This document shows, piece by piece, positions 9,540 to 23,931 of a stretch of DNA of 64,000 bases (its first letter is position 1; each line of letters begins with the position of its first letter). This DNA is from Hypoxylon rubiginosum (taxonomy: Eukaryota > Ascomycota > Sordariomycetes > Xylariales > Hypoxylaceae). A program made the translations under genes and the position numbers. The notes below the pieces were generated by a model. That model was not told the origin of the DNA. It was given only the letters and a program-made list of their open reading frames with translations, and ran no database searches. Where the stretch lies: NCBI GenBank assembly GCA_902806565.1, contig CADCXA010000066.1:1178001-1242000 (forward strand). Reading direction: 5' to 3'.

Positions 9540-11264
9540 TTACGCAACAATACCAGCCTCTTTATCGACCTTGAACTTGGCGCACGTGTTCGCGCAGTCG
9601 GTGTCGCCGCACTGCGACACGAGGCCGCCCAGGTCGGCGCTCTGGCAGTTGTGCGTCGTGCACGTGGTCATGCAGTCCTCGTACTCCTTGGACTCGCCGG
9701 CGCCGGCCACGGGCTCGACGTCGTGGCGGTCGGACTGGATGCGGGCGGCCTGGGTAGCGGCGTCGAGGGGGCCTAAGGGGCGGTGCCACGGCTCGGGCTT
9801 GGGCGCGGACACGGCAGCTGAAGCGTCCGAGCTGAGGTGCCGGCACTCGGACTCGCAGGACGTGTCGCCGCACTGGGAGATGGCGCCGCCGAGGTCCGCG
9901 TTCTGGCAGTTGCGCGAGGTGCAGTTCTGCATGCAGGCGTCGAACTGGGCGCCGCTGGAGGCGAAGGCCGTCGGGTCGTCGGGCATGCCGTCGACGCTGG
10001 GGACCGCCTCGACGTCGGGGACGGCGGGGACGGTGTCGGCGCGGGGGACGAAGTGCGGTCCCGCAGGTCCGGGGTGCGGGCCAGCGTGTCCGAAACGCAT
10101 CATCTCGGCCTTGTGCGCGGCGACGGCCGGGTTGGGCGGCGGTGGGCCGGGCCTCTTGACCCTGGCAGGGCCGCCGAAGACGGGGGGTCCGGCTTCCTTC
10201 TTGGTCAGGTGGATCTTAGAATTGAAGCTGTTCTCGACGCTGCGGCACTCGGACTCGCACGAGGTATCGCCGCACTGCGAGATGTTGTCACCGATGTCGG
10301 CGTTCTGGCAGTTGCGAGTAGTGCAGTTCTGCATGCAGGCTCCGAAGTCGAAGTCGCCGGAAGAGAAGGCAGACGGGGGGTTGGGAGCCGGCCTTTCACG
10401 GAAGACGGCGCCAGGGGGTGGCGGGATGAACTGCTTCTTGGCGAGAGGGAAGGCCGGGAAGGTCGCGGAGGCAGAGGCTTCTTTCTTGAAGCCCCTGCAG
10501 TTGTCCTCGCAAGACGTGTCGCCGCACTGCGAGATGTTGTCGCCAATGTCGGCGTTCTGGCAGTTGTGGGTAGTGCAGTTGTTCATGCAATCTTGCCACT
10601 CCGATTCGGTGTGCATGGAAGCCTTGGGAGGTTCGTAGGGAGGGTGGACTCTTCCGTGCCATGGGGCGACTTGCCGCAGACCAAGTGAGCTCAGACCGAG
10701 AGAACCGAGAAGGTCTGACTTCTTCGCCTTGTCGTCGTCGCCGTCGCATGACTCAGCACAGGCCTGGATGCAAGTAATTTGGGCGGCAGTCAGGTGAGAG
10801 TCGGACGGCGGTCCGTGTTCATCGGCACATTCGGCGATGCAGTCACAGCTCGAGCTAGCCATGCTGGACATAGCGGCGGCTGCGCTGGAAGACGAAGACG
10901 AAGTCGATTCGGTAGAAGCAGTGGAAGAGGACGTTGATGTAGCATCTTCGTCTCTCTTGGTGAGGAAAGGCGTAACACTGGGGCCGTGGCTTGACTTGGC
11001 CGTGCTGCTCGGAGTGAGATCTTTAAGCAAATCTCCGCCAATCTGGTCCCAAAGCTCTCCGGAAATTTGTCGACCAGCCACGTGCGCCGCTGGAGTTGGC
11101 CCAGCTATCTGGCCGTGGGCCTGAGTCTGAACAGCTGCCACATCTCGTGGAGCCCTAGTATTGTCAGAGAGTGAGGGTGAAACCGATGGAAGAGAAGATA
11201 CTTACACGATAGGCTTGGCTAGAATGACCGGAATGAGGGCCGCGAGAACGACGTGGTTCAACAT
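9540..11264 (-). CDS. secreted protein with four symmetric six-cysteine modules
   Basis: Two exons on the minus strand: 11264-11206 and 11154-9540. The 51-bp intron starts GTAAGT and ends ACTAG, and the join is in frame (a split Val codon), giving 557 residues. Exon 1 encodes a signal peptide (MLNHVVLAALIPVILAKP). After a Ser/Thr-rich linker comes a divergent Cys cluster (about 123-158). Four modules follow at about 209-239, 293-323, 427-457 and 514-544. Each has the spacing C-x3-C-x4-C-x11-C-x4-C-x3-C with a nearly invariant core (NCQNAD, ISQCGDTSC). Linkers are Pro/Ala/Ser-rich with KR sites (TKRDED, VKRPGP) that could be cleaved by a Kex2-type protease. I do not recognise the family. It is not the CFEM pattern. 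A cell-wall or secreted role is an inference from the signal peptide and disulfide-rich design. Confidence 0.85.
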
Positions 11265-12667
11265 CTTAACGAGTGGAAGTGTTGATACGACTTATTCGAC
11301 CTTGTCCTTTACCTTTCTACTACAACTCCCTGGCTGCTACTTTCTGTGCTATAAACCCGGTGCAGGAGAATCTGACTCTAAGAAGAAACGATCGGACAGG
11401 ACATCCTATTTATCTATACATGGCTTGTTTTGCCCCTGCTGATCTAGGGGAGAATTCGAGAAGAGATTAGGCGCGCCTAATACACCCTCCGACGCCGATC
11501 CGACTGCCTTCTAGGGCACGGAAATGCCATAGCGAGCACTTCATATTGCGAGGGACCAATATCTCTTGAGACAAGCAGCCATATAAGGCGTGAAATCTGG
11601 TGCGCCCTGTCTCTCGGGAAATCACCTTGTCTCAGGTGGTCCGGCCCTGCACCAACCTGCTCCAGGCACATAACTTGGGGGGTGCAAATCCATTCCATCC
11701 TTCGGAAGATCGCGATTTGGTCGCGACGTAAATACACGTGTTAGGGTTAACTCGCGCGTTGCGTGCTTCGCGTTTCATGGAAAGGGTTTCGAAGGCTCTT
11801 GTTTTGCGAGACGGACTCGCAAGACTGGATTGTAAAGAGAAACTAATTAGAATTCTCAGTTGAGTAAAATAAACTACCTAGTATTAGAAGTTTTTAACAA
11901 AACTCAAGGCAAGTGAACATGATAAACCAGGAGATCACTTTGGTGCCACACGAACGATTAAGAGCCTGCCTTTTGCCTACCAGAAGCATCTCCACAACTT
12001 GGAGTAGGAGTCTCTCATCCATTAGTCAAGATCTAAGCTCCCTTGATACAAGTCGGAGGTGTCCAGTGAAATCTTATCAATTGAACATTTCCTCTACTCG
12101 AGCTGCTGTTTCTTCAAGAGGAAGATGACTTAGGAAACCTCAAAGATCGCAGGATGAGTTGCAACTTTTTCGTTACAGATTCCGTCAAGTACCCATGGAT
12201 TGTTGGTGGACTTTCTGAGATTTGCTCTCACGACATATTGATTCAATGGCGCAGGTGGCTTATTTTGCTTTTTCTTAACCCCTGATGATCCCACCCTTTA
12301 TCGTCGATAGTTACCTCTTACTGAGTCGCCTCATATTGTTATGAACAGGCCTATGAAGGCGTAAGTACTATACTCAGTATCTCGTGGAATAACAAGAAGC
12401 GATGCTGTCGAGGTGGGCTCATAACCAAGTATCTACGTTGAAGGTATCTTCGAAGCTCCTAATAGCTGTCCGTCAATTAACAGCTAGAAAATCTGTTATA
12501 TGAAGCGTGATAATAAAGAAGCAAGATACATATTCCGCATAAGCCGTGAATTAGGTAGGTATCGATTAAATCATCATCAATCCAGAAACCTTGAACTCGA
12601 AGAATTATGCGAGAGGTCCCGACCTTAAGGTATGGATTATGTAAGCCAACAATCAACTCCAAGACAA
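11265..12667. other. spacer leading into the AT-rich block
   Basis: This 1.4-kb spacer holds the promoter of the cysteine-rich secreted gene. From about 11800 it becomes AT-rich sequence with no gene I can support. Short frames at 11477-11737 (minus) and 11913-12128 lack motifs. One TTAGGGTTAA occurs at about 11742, but it is not a telomeric array. Confidence 0.45.
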
Positions 12668-12688
12668 CCTTACGGGCTTTGGGGGGGT
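12633..12688 (+). repeat. left arm of the inverted repeat bounding the AT block
   Basis: The core at 12668-12688 reads CCTTACGGGCTTT then seven G and a T. Its reverse complement recurs at 25762-25781 with a single one-base length difference. Weaker similarity continues outward, with AGAC just before the core and a TTATGTAA-like motif further left. I found no convincing target-site duplication outside the core. Confidence 0.75.
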
Positions 12689-12695
12689 TGCATAA

Positions 12696-12711
12696 GCGGT
12701 AATTTTACCGC
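12696..12711. repeat. GCGGTAA-TT-TTACCGC palindrome at the left border
   Basis: A perfect 7-bp inverted repeat with a 2-bp spacer sits 8 bp inside the left inverted-repeat core. Related TACCG/CGGTA words recur nearby (about 12717-12740 and 13527-13541), so this could be a short subterminal motif of the element. That is an inference only. Confidence 0.5.
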
Positions 12712-15700
12712 AAATATACCGTTATTTGGCTTTTACCGCTCCTAAAATTAAGGGGAACGTGTCTAGTTTCTTTCTATATACCTCTTATTTTTTTAAGCCG
12801 TTTATTTAGCTTTAAACGCTTAAAAATAAAACGTTTTAAAAGATATACGTTTTAATTAAATTAAGCTATATATATATCACTTTTATATGAAACGGTTAAA
12901 TTTTTAAGCCGCTTTTACTTTTTTAATTGTATAAATATTATTTAAGCTATATATTATTTAAGTTATATATATAAGTTATAATATCTATTAAATTAAATAA
13001 TTATATATTTAAATTAAAAAAAAAAAAATTATTTTATTATTAAAACTTTAGTTATAAAATTTTAATAATAAATAAAAATATTATTATATATATTTTATTA
13101 TTATATATATTTATAATTATATATATTTATAAATTAAACTATTAATTTATATATATATATTTATTAAATATTATTAAAATATTTTTTAATTAAATTATAA
13201 GAAATTATAATATTATTTTATTATATAATAAAATAATTATTTGTTATTTTAATTTATAAATAAAATATTAATTATAATTTTTTAATATATTTAATAAATA
13301 TATATAACCGTTTAATATATAAAAGTTATATTTATATAATATATTATATAAAAGCCGTTTAAAATTTATAATAACTTAAAAAATTTAATAGTTTTAATAT
13401 ATAAATAATAATTATATTATAATTATACGGTTTAATTAAATAAATAATATATATATTAAATAAAAAATATATATATAACTTATATAAATTATATATTTAA
13501 AAAAATTTATATATATAAAAAAAAAACGGTAAAATTACCACTTAAATTAAAAGCTACGTTATATAATATACGCTTTAAATAAAAACGGCTTATTATATTA
13601 AAAAATAAATATATAATTATATATTATAAAGTAAAATATTTATAATTATTATAAATTATAAAACCACTTTTTAAATAATATAATAGCTTGGAGTTTATAA
13701 AAAATTAAATCTAATTATATATTTAAAAAATTATATTTTAAAATATATATTTTTTATTTAACTTTATAATAAAATTTAATAAAAAATATATTTTATAAAT
13801 ATTATAATTATTATAACTATTTTATATTTTTTAATTAGTTTTATTTATTTTACTTTTTATTATATAATCACCGTTTTTTTTTATTTTTAAAAAAATCTTA
13901 AATTAAATTAACTTTATTATATATAATTATTAAAGAAATTATTTTTTAAATACTAATAAATTTTATTATTTTTAAATGTTATATTTATTTTTATTTTTAT
14001 TTTTATCCTAGTTATTTAAAATTTTTATATTTATATTAATTTTATTTATAATTTGTTTTTTAAATATTAAGTTATTATTTTTTTTAATATTAAATTTAAA
14101 TTCTATTAAATTAAATATCTTTTCTTTTTTAACATTTAAAATTAATAATTATTTATTATAAATCCGCTTTTTTAAAAAACTTATAATTTTTTATTTTAAA
14201 TTTTTAAATATTTAAAATAAAATAAAATATTTAAATTATTTATTCTTAAAATTATTTAAAGTTTATTTTTTAAACGTTTTTATTAATTATATAAATTTAT
14301 TATAAATACTTTTATTAAATATAAAAAAAAAAACGTTTAAAATAAAAAATTAAAATTAAATTAAAAATCTTACTAAATAAAAATCTTCCTTAAATATTAT
14401 AATATAAATAAAGTAATGTTTTTTATACTTATTAAAAAAACCAGGTTTATTATTTACTTATTTAATATAGTTTATTAAAAGTTATTTATAAATTTAATTA
14501 TTATAATAAATATATTATTTATTTTTAATTTTTATATTATTTATTATTTTATTTATTACTTATAAATATCTTTATTATAAAAAGTTATTAAAAAATATAT
14601 AAATATAAAAATAATAAATATTAGTTTTAAATAAATTTAACGTTTAATTATTTTAATTTAAATAAAATTAAATTTTAATAAAAATACCATTTTAAAAAAA
14701 AGTTTAAAAATTATTTAAAACTATTTATAAAAATATAAAATCTAATATTATATAAATCTAACTTTAAAAAATATAATTAATAAATTTTATTTAAATTAAA
14801 ACATTATTTATATTTATAATTTATAAGTTTAATAGTTTATTATATTAAATTAATTTATAATATAATTATTAAAATTATTAATACTTATTATTATATGTTA
14901 AATAATAACATTTTTAATAATATATATTAAATATTATTAAATTTAACATTCCTTTTTAATTTAATTTTAAATATTTATAATGTAAAATTCCCACCTAATA
15001 AAATTATTTTATTTTTATTAAAATAAAAATCCTTTATAAAAAAAATATAAGTAGTTAATATTATTTAAAATTTATAAAAAAATTTCCTAACATTAAAAAA
15101 AATAAAAATAATAATATTAAATATTATAATATAAATAATTATAATTATAATACTAAATTTAATATATTAATTATTTTAAAAGATTTTTTTAAATCTAATA
15201 ATTATAATAATAAAATTTATATAAAAATTTAATTTAAAGATAACTTTTATATTATTATATTAAAAACAAGTAAATATATTAAAAATAAAAGATATTATAA
15301 ATTATATTATATAATAAATTCTTTAAAAAAATTTTAAAATTTAAAAAAAATATAAAATAATATTAAAAAATAATATAATAATATTAAAAATATATATAAA
15401 ATATATATAAATTAAGTTAAAATTAGTAAATTATAAATAAGTTTATTATAAAAGATTTTAAGTGTTTAATATATATATTATATTTTTATAGCCATTATTA
15501 ATTTTTAAAATTTATATTATTATATATTATTATCTTAATTAATAATTATTTTTATATAATAATATTATATATAACTATTTATACTATTTAATAACTTTAT
15601 TAAGATTTTTATTTCGAAGTTATTTTAGATTTTTTTAACTTAATAAGCTTAAGTTTTTAATAATATCTATATTAATATTAATAATAACTATATTAATATT

Positions 15701-18700
15701 ATTAATATTTATAAATATTTTATATTATTTATATTATTATTTTTAACTTAATATTCTAAAGTAAATTTATCTAAATTAATTTTTTTTATTTACTATATAA
15801 TAATATAAAATACACCGGCCTTATAAAATAAATAGTAATATTTATAACTAATTTTTATAATTAAATTTTTTTATATTAAATTAATTTTAATTAAAATAAC
15901 TTTTTTATTACCTAAAAAATAATAATTAATATAATACCTTTTAGTTTTATTAAAACTTTATTTATATAAATTATTATATTAAAATAGTTTATATATTATT
16001 AAAAATAAATTTTTATAATTAATTATAAATAAATAAAAATATAATATAAGTTTTATTAATAAAAATTATTTTTTATTATTAATTAAATAAAAAAATTAAA
16101 GTTATTTTATTTATTTATATATTACCGTTTTTATTTATAAAATAAATAAATAAATATTTTTAATATTAATATGTTATTTTTAATAAAAATATTTTATTAT
16201 AACTTTAATAATTTTAATAAATTAGTTTATTAAACTTTATTATTTTATTTTTATTATTTTAATGTATATAATATCCATTTAAATATATAATTTTTATTTT
16301 TATTTAATATATTTATTTTAATAATATTTTTTTTATTTTTAATTAAATAATTTATATTGTTTTTTTTTTAATAATAATATTATTTAAAGTTAATATTATA
16401 AGGTATTACTTATAATATTAATATTTAAAACTTAAAATAAATTTATATTTATTTTTATTTTATATTATATTATTAATATATTAAAATTAGATTTTAAAGT
16501 TATTAAAAATAAATATATAAAACCTAAGTAAAATCTTTTAAATATATTAATAATATTTATAAAAAAATATTATATTATTTTAAAGATTTTAAAACTAGGT
16601 AATTATAATATAGTAACTAAGTATATATTTTTTAAAAAAACCTATTTAATTGTTTTTAATAATTTTAAATATAAATTTAAAATAATTAATAATAATATAT
16701 AATATTAAATTATAAATTATATTATAGCTTTTTATATTAAAAAATATTAAAAAAAAAAGAACGCTTTTTTTAATTAAACCTTTTTATAATTTATTCTTAG
16801 TTTATATAAAATAACTTTTATATTAAACTTTATAATTAAAATAATTAATTTTAATATTATATTAATTAAATAATATTATTTATATTTTATATAATATACT
16901 TTTAAAGATTTAAAAATAAAATTATAAAAATCTTTTCTTTTTTTTTTACTTGGTTGTTTATATATATTTATATTATTAATATTTAATTAAAATAAATATT
17001 ATTTTAATTATTTAAATTATTTTTTATATAATATAAAAATTATTATAATTTATAAAACATGTTTTTTTTAACTTAAATAAAATAAAATATTTATATACTA
17101 TTAATTAAACATATTAAAAATACTTTATATATATTTATTCTTATTTTTTTTAAAAAACTTTTATTTTTTTAAAAAACGTTTTCTTATTTTTATTGTTATA
17201 TTTAATTTTATTAATAAATTAATATTAAATTTAAAATAAATTATCTTTTAAATATAATATATTATAAAGTTATAAAATATTTTATAATTTTTATAAATAA
17301 TATTTTAATTATTATAAAGATTTTTTTTTAAAAACTTAAAATTATTTAAAGATATTTTTATATTATATAATATAATTAAAAAAAACTTTAAAAAAAAAAC
17401 TTTTTATTAATTCTTAATTTTTAAAAAGATTTTATAAAAAAAATATTAACTTTTCTTTTTATTACTAACTATTTTTATTAAAATATTATTATTAATAATA
17501 CCTTTTAATAAATATAAATAAATAAAAATAAAATATTAATACTAGATATTATATTAAAAATTATTTATATTAATAATATAAAAAAAAAAACCATAAAATA
17601 TATTAAATATATATCTTATTTTAAAAATTAAAAACCAATGTTAAATAATAATAATAATATTATATTATTATATTTAATAATTAATATTAATAACTTTATT
17701 ATTTTTATTTTAAACCAGATAATTTTTAAAAATTTAAAATCCCTTAAAATTAATAAATATAATCCGTTATATTTATATATTAATTTATATTATAAAGATA
17801 AAAATAAAAATAAAAATAACGTAATTAATAAAAAAAATTAATTAAATATTATTTATAAAATAAAATAAAAACCTTTATTTAATATTATAAAAAGTAATTC
17901 TTTTAAAAATACTACTTATTAAAACATTTTATTTTTTATAATATTTTCCGGATTTTTCTTTTTATTAAATAATTAAATAAATAATATTAAAAAGATCTAA
18001 TTTATTTAATAATGTTTTTTAGTTAAAAATATAATTATTTAATTAAATAAAAAATCTATTAATAAAAAACCTAATTTAATAAAAATATCTATTAAATATA
18101 TTATAAGTAATAAACTATATATTTATATTAAATTAAAAAATAACTTTTTATTATCATTTAATCCTTATTATTTTACTTTTATTTTTATTAAGGTTTTATT
18201 ATATAAATAAAAAGAATTAATTATAACTATAAAAAAATAAAAGAAACATTATAAATAAAATTTTAATTTAAAAATATAAATTTTTTATTATATATCCTTT
18301 TTATTATAATTAAGTTAAATAATATATTTAAATAAGCTTTAATTAAATTACGTTAATATAATAATATTACCATTATATATTTTATTTTTCCTTTTTTTAT
18401 TTTTAATTAAATTATTTAAAATAATAATATAAAAATTAATAAAATATAAATTTCTAAAAAGTTATTTTTTAATATATAATAAATTAATAATACTATTACT
18501 AAAAAATAGTTATTAAACGTTAATAATAAATATAAGAATTATAAATTAATTAATAATAAAAATATATATAAATTACTTTAAAAAATTTTAATATTTAAAA
18601 AATAATAACTTTTATTTAATAAAAAAAAAATATAATAATATAATAAAATTAAAAACTTAATTATAAATTAAAATATACCGGTAATATAGTTTATTATTAA

Positions 18701-21700
18701 TTTAAATAATATATTAAACCTTATTTAAATAAAAATAAATTATATTTTTTATAATTTATAATATTTTTAATATATTAAATATAATATTAAAAAATATTTT
18801 TTAAAAAAAAAATATATAATAATAAAAAAAATTAACTAAGATTTTATTATAGTTATATTATAATTTTATAAATATATAAATATATTTTTTAAGGAAATTA
18901 TATATATTTTTAATAAAAACAACACGTTTAATTTTTTTAATATATTTTTTAAAATTATTAAAATAAATAATTAAAGAGTTTTTTATATTTATAATTTTTT
19001 TTAATTTTTTAGTAATATTAACCTGGAAACTTTTATCCCTAATTTAATTATAAAAAATAACTAATAAAAAATAAATAACTTTTTTCATTAAATAAATAAA
19101 CATTTTTAAAAAAATTTTAACATTAAAATTATTGGTTTTTAAATTTAAAATAATTATAATTAATTATTTTTATTTAAAAATCTTTAAATAAATTTAAAAT
19201 ATATAAAATAAAAATAAAAACTTAAAATAAATTTTATAACTAGTTATATATAAATATATAAATATATAATAATATATTTTAAATATAATTAAAATAAAAG
19301 GGGTAAAAAAAATATAAAACGTTATTATTTTAACTAGTTTTAAAAGCTTATACTTTATATTTATTTTAATAAAAATATTATATTTTAAATAAAATAAAAA
19401 ATAAAAAACTATAGTTAATAAAATAAAATTATTATAATAATATTAAAATATAATTATAATTATATATTAATTTTTATTTAATTATAAACCTTATTTTTAT
19501 TATATTATATTATTAATTATATTATAAAATTAAATATATTAATATATTAATATTTAGTTTTAATTATAATATATTTTAACGTAATTATAAAAAATCCAGA
19601 TTTTATTAATAACTAAAATTATAATAAAATCATTTAAAAATTAATAGTTTATATTATAAATTATATTTTTTAAAATATAAATTATTTTTTATTAATATTA
19701 TTAATTATTTATTAGATTTTAACATTTATTTTTATTTAAAATTTAATTAGTATTAGTTATATTATAATATAATATATTATATTATATATTAATAATAAAT
19801 TTATTTTTATTATTTTATAAAAATTAATTTAAATAAAAATCAAGAAATTAATACCAAAAAAAAAATTACTTTTAATATTTAAGTAAATATTAAATTAAAT
19901 ATCTTTAAAAATTACTTTTATAAAAGCTTTAACTTTTAAAAAATATATTTATATAAATATGTGTCTCTTATTAAAATTATTACTAAACTATATAAAAAAA
20001 AAAGTTAAAATATTTTAATTTTTTATAAGGTTTTAAAAAAAAGGAAATAATATTAACATTTTTTATTAATAATATTATATTATACACTTTTATTAATAAA
20101 TCCCTACCTTTTAAATTTTATAAATAAAATCACTTTTATTTATAATAAAATTATTTAATTAAACCTTTTTATATTATAAGAAGATTTTATTAATAAAAAT
20201 ATAAATATATTATTTAAAATATAAAATACTTATAATTTAATACTTTTAAAATATTTAAAATTTTATAATAAAAATTTTAACCTTTTATAAAAATCCAAAA
20301 AAAATACTATTTAAAATATAAAAATTTGGAACTTTTATATTAATAATAAAAATATATTAATAAATATTAAAAATAATAAAAAAACTAATTTATTAAAAGA
20401 AAATAATAATAATATACTTAATATAACAAAAGATTTAAAAGTATTTAAAGCTTTTTTATTTAATATCTTTAAAATTCTATTTAATATAAATTAAAAAAAA
20501 ATAAGTATTTTTAAATTTTTAATAATAAAACTTATATAATTATAAAAAAAATAAAAACTAAATAATTTCCCAATTAAACCTAAATTAAAATTATATTATT
20601 AACTAATAAATTATATAAAAATAATGGTTATAAAAAGTAAAAAAAAAAAATATTTTTTAAAAAACTAGCTTTTTAATTAAATAAAAATATAGAAATAAGA
20701 TTTTATAAATTTAAATAAAAATATATTTTAAATATTTATAAAAGAATTAAAAAAAACTAATACTATTAAAATAAATATATTTAAAATTAAAGAAAATTTT
20801 AATAAATAAAATTAAAAATATTTTTATAAAAATAATTAAAATAAATAAAATAACTTAATTAATATAAATAAAAATCCATTTATATTATAATATAAAAAAT
20901 AAAAAAACCTTATAATTATTTAACTTATTATTTTATTTATTAAATACCATATAAACTAAAATTAAGTAAAAATTAATAAGGTTTTCACTTATAAAAAAAC
21001 ATTAAATAAAAAACAAATTATTTTTTTAAATATTATTTTTTAATATTTAAATATTATTAATTAAATATAAAAATATAAAACTTTTAAAAAAATTAAATTT
21101 TTTATAAAGTATAATAAAATAATCATTGGTATATAACTATTTTATTATTTAAAAGATAAAAATAAAATTAAAAAAAATGTTATAATTAAAACCCTTATAA
21201 AAATATTAAAAATAAAAAAATAATAAAAATAAATTAAATTTATAGTTACTTTTAAAAATGTTACTTTTTATATTAAAAAAGTTATTATTTATTTAATTAT
21301 TAAACTTTTTATATTTAAAAGCTAAAAAATCTTTAAAAAATAAAAAAATTATTAAAAAAATATTAATATTTTTATTATAAATAAATGTAATATAATATTT
21401 AAAAAGGATTTATATAATATTTATATATAATTTTAATAAACTTAAAATAATAATAATAATAATTTTAAAAAAATACTAATTATAATATTATATAATAATT
21501 TTTATTAATTTAAATTTATAAATAAATAATTTATTTTATTTCCTGGAAAATTAATAAATAAAAACCGTTATAAAATAATAAAATAATTATTTAATATTAT
21601 AAATAATAATAAATAATACTTAAAATACTAGTTATAATTAAAATTTATATTTATTATAATTTTAATGTAATAGATAAAAACTATAAATTTAATATTAATA

Positions 21701-22584
21701 AATATATTAAATTAATTTTAAAATAACTTATAAATTATTAATAACATTTATTTATTAAATAATAAAGTAATTTCTATATTAAATAATATTATTTTAAACT
21801 AAAAAAAAAAAACTATTATCTTTTTAAATTTTATATAATACATTTTTAACCTATAAATATATATTATATTTATAAAAGTAAAAAAATAAAAAACGTATAT
21901 ATTTTTTTTAAAATATATATTTAAAAAAGATATTTATAATATTTTAATAATAATATTTAAAATAATAAATAACTTTTTATTAAAAATTTTAATATATTTT
22001 ATCTTTATTAAAAATATACTACTAGGAATTATTAAAAATAATAAATAAAAATTAAAAACTATAAATAAAATAAAATATATTAAAAAAACTTTTATATTTA
22101 ATTTTAAATTAACCATATACTATATAAATAAAATAATCTTAATTATAACACATTTTTTTAAAATAATATTTTTAACATTTACCATTATAAAGAAATTTAA
22201 ACTAAATAACCTAATAAAAAAATATTTACCGGTTTTTTTTAAAATTATTATATTATATTAAAATAAATTATTTAATTATATTAACTATACACTAATATTA
22301 ATATTTATAATAATAAACTATAAAACCTAAAAAAAATATATCTAAGTTTAATAAATAATAAAAAAAACCAGAAAAATTTAAACTTTATTATAATATATAT
22401 ATAATTATTAAAAGTTAAAATAATATATAAAATATATTTATTATTACTAATTAATTTATAATATTAAATAATATTATAACTTCTTTTTTAAATAAAATTT
22501 AAAATTAATTAATTATTAAATTTAAATAACTTAATAACTAAAAAATAACATTAAAATATATAAAATCAATAAAATATCTAAAAA

Positions 22585-22880
22585 AGATTTTTTAAATATA
22601 TTAAATTAACTTTTTTTATATAAAAATAAAATATAAAAAAAAAAAACAATAAAATAAAAATATTAAAAATAAGAAATATTTAATTAAAAAAATAAACCTT
22701 ATTATTATCCTAAGCTATTTAAAAAAACAAATAAATAATATTTAAAAAGTTTTTTTTAATATATTAAATTAACTAATTTTATATAAAAGTAAAATAATAA
22801 AAAAAAACTAAAAATAAAAAATATTTAACTAAAAAAAAAAACCTTATTATTATTTAAAACTATTTAAAAAAATAAATAAA
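22585..22880. repeat. degenerate tandem duplication, about 164-bp period, within the AT block
   Basis: The segment from about 22585 and that from about 22749 share the same order of words: a T run with AATATATTAAATTAAC, then AAATATTTAA, then ACCTTATTATTAT, then CTATTTAAAAAAA. They differ by small indels and substitutions. This is a diverged two-copy tandem repeat in otherwise structureless A/T sequence. Confidence 0.6.
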
Positions 22881-23868
22881 TTACTATAAATAAATAATAT
22901 TATATAATATTATTTATATTAATATATTAATATAATTTAAATTACTAATAGTTTTTACACCTTTAATAATTAAATTTAAAAGTTTTTTATAAATTATAAC
23001 TTATTTAAAATTAAGTTTATTTTTATTTTCCTTTTTATTACCATTATTTATATTATTATTAAAAAACATATAATAAAACAATTTTAAATTAAATATATTA
23101 ATACTTAAATATTATAAAAATAATAATTTATTAAATATAATATTATTACTTATATTATATAATATATTAAAAAAAAAAAATTATTTCTACTAAAAAAAAA
23201 AATACCTTTATAATTAACTACTATAAATATATTAATTTTTTAAATATATTATTATTACTACTTATATAATATAATATTATAAAATAAAAAAATTAATTTT
23301 ATAAAAAATTAACTTTAAAAATAAATTTATTAAAAATATAATTATTATTAAAATCTATATTATTAATAAAATATTTATAATATTTATTATTACTAATAAT
23401 AATTTTTATTAAAAAATATAAAAAACTATTTATAATATTAATATAATTAATATCTTACCTTTTATTTAATATATTAAAATTAAAATTAAAATTAATATTA
23501 TAATTAAAAAAATATTTCAAAGCTTGGTTTTTAATATTAAAAGAATTTATAATATTATTAACCTTTTTAAAAAATATTATTAATTTAACGCTCTTAAAAA
23601 TTTATTTTTAAATTCTTAATAATTTCTTAAATATAAAAATTTAAATATAAAATAATTTATTTCTACTTAAAAAAATTAATATTATATAAAAAGAAAAAAA
23701 TAACTAAATAAACTAAACAAATAAATATTTAAATAAAATACTATAAATAAATAAATATTTAATATTTTAAAATTAATAAAACATAACCTAGTTATTAAAA
23801 ACTAATTTTATAAAAAAATAAAACATATATAAACTAAGTTTATAAAAAATATTAAATTATATAATAAT

Positions 23869-23931
23869 AATTATTATAAAAAAGCTAGTAATTATTATAA
23901 AAAAGCTAATAATTATTATAAAAAAACCAAT
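23869..23931. repeat. 21-bp tandem repeat, three copies, within the AT block
   Basis: Three consecutive 21-bp units begin AATTATTATAAAAAA. The first two differ at a single position, and the third diverges in its last few bases (ACCAAT in place of GCTAAT). This array is less decayed than its surroundings. Confidence 0.75.

Noticed and set aside
9349..10688. Plus-strand frames of 283 and 429 codons opposite the cysteine-rich secreted gene
   Set aside because: Antisense shadows. The minus strand has a signal peptide, a clean intron and conserved cysteine spacing.
11734..11752. TTAGGGTTAA word, possible telomere trace
   Set aside because: It is a single partial unit in unique sequence, with no array.
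17638..17841. 67-codon ATG frame inside the AT block
   Set aside because: It encodes only Asn/Ile/Lys/Leu/Tyr runs and is expected by chance in A/T-only DNA.
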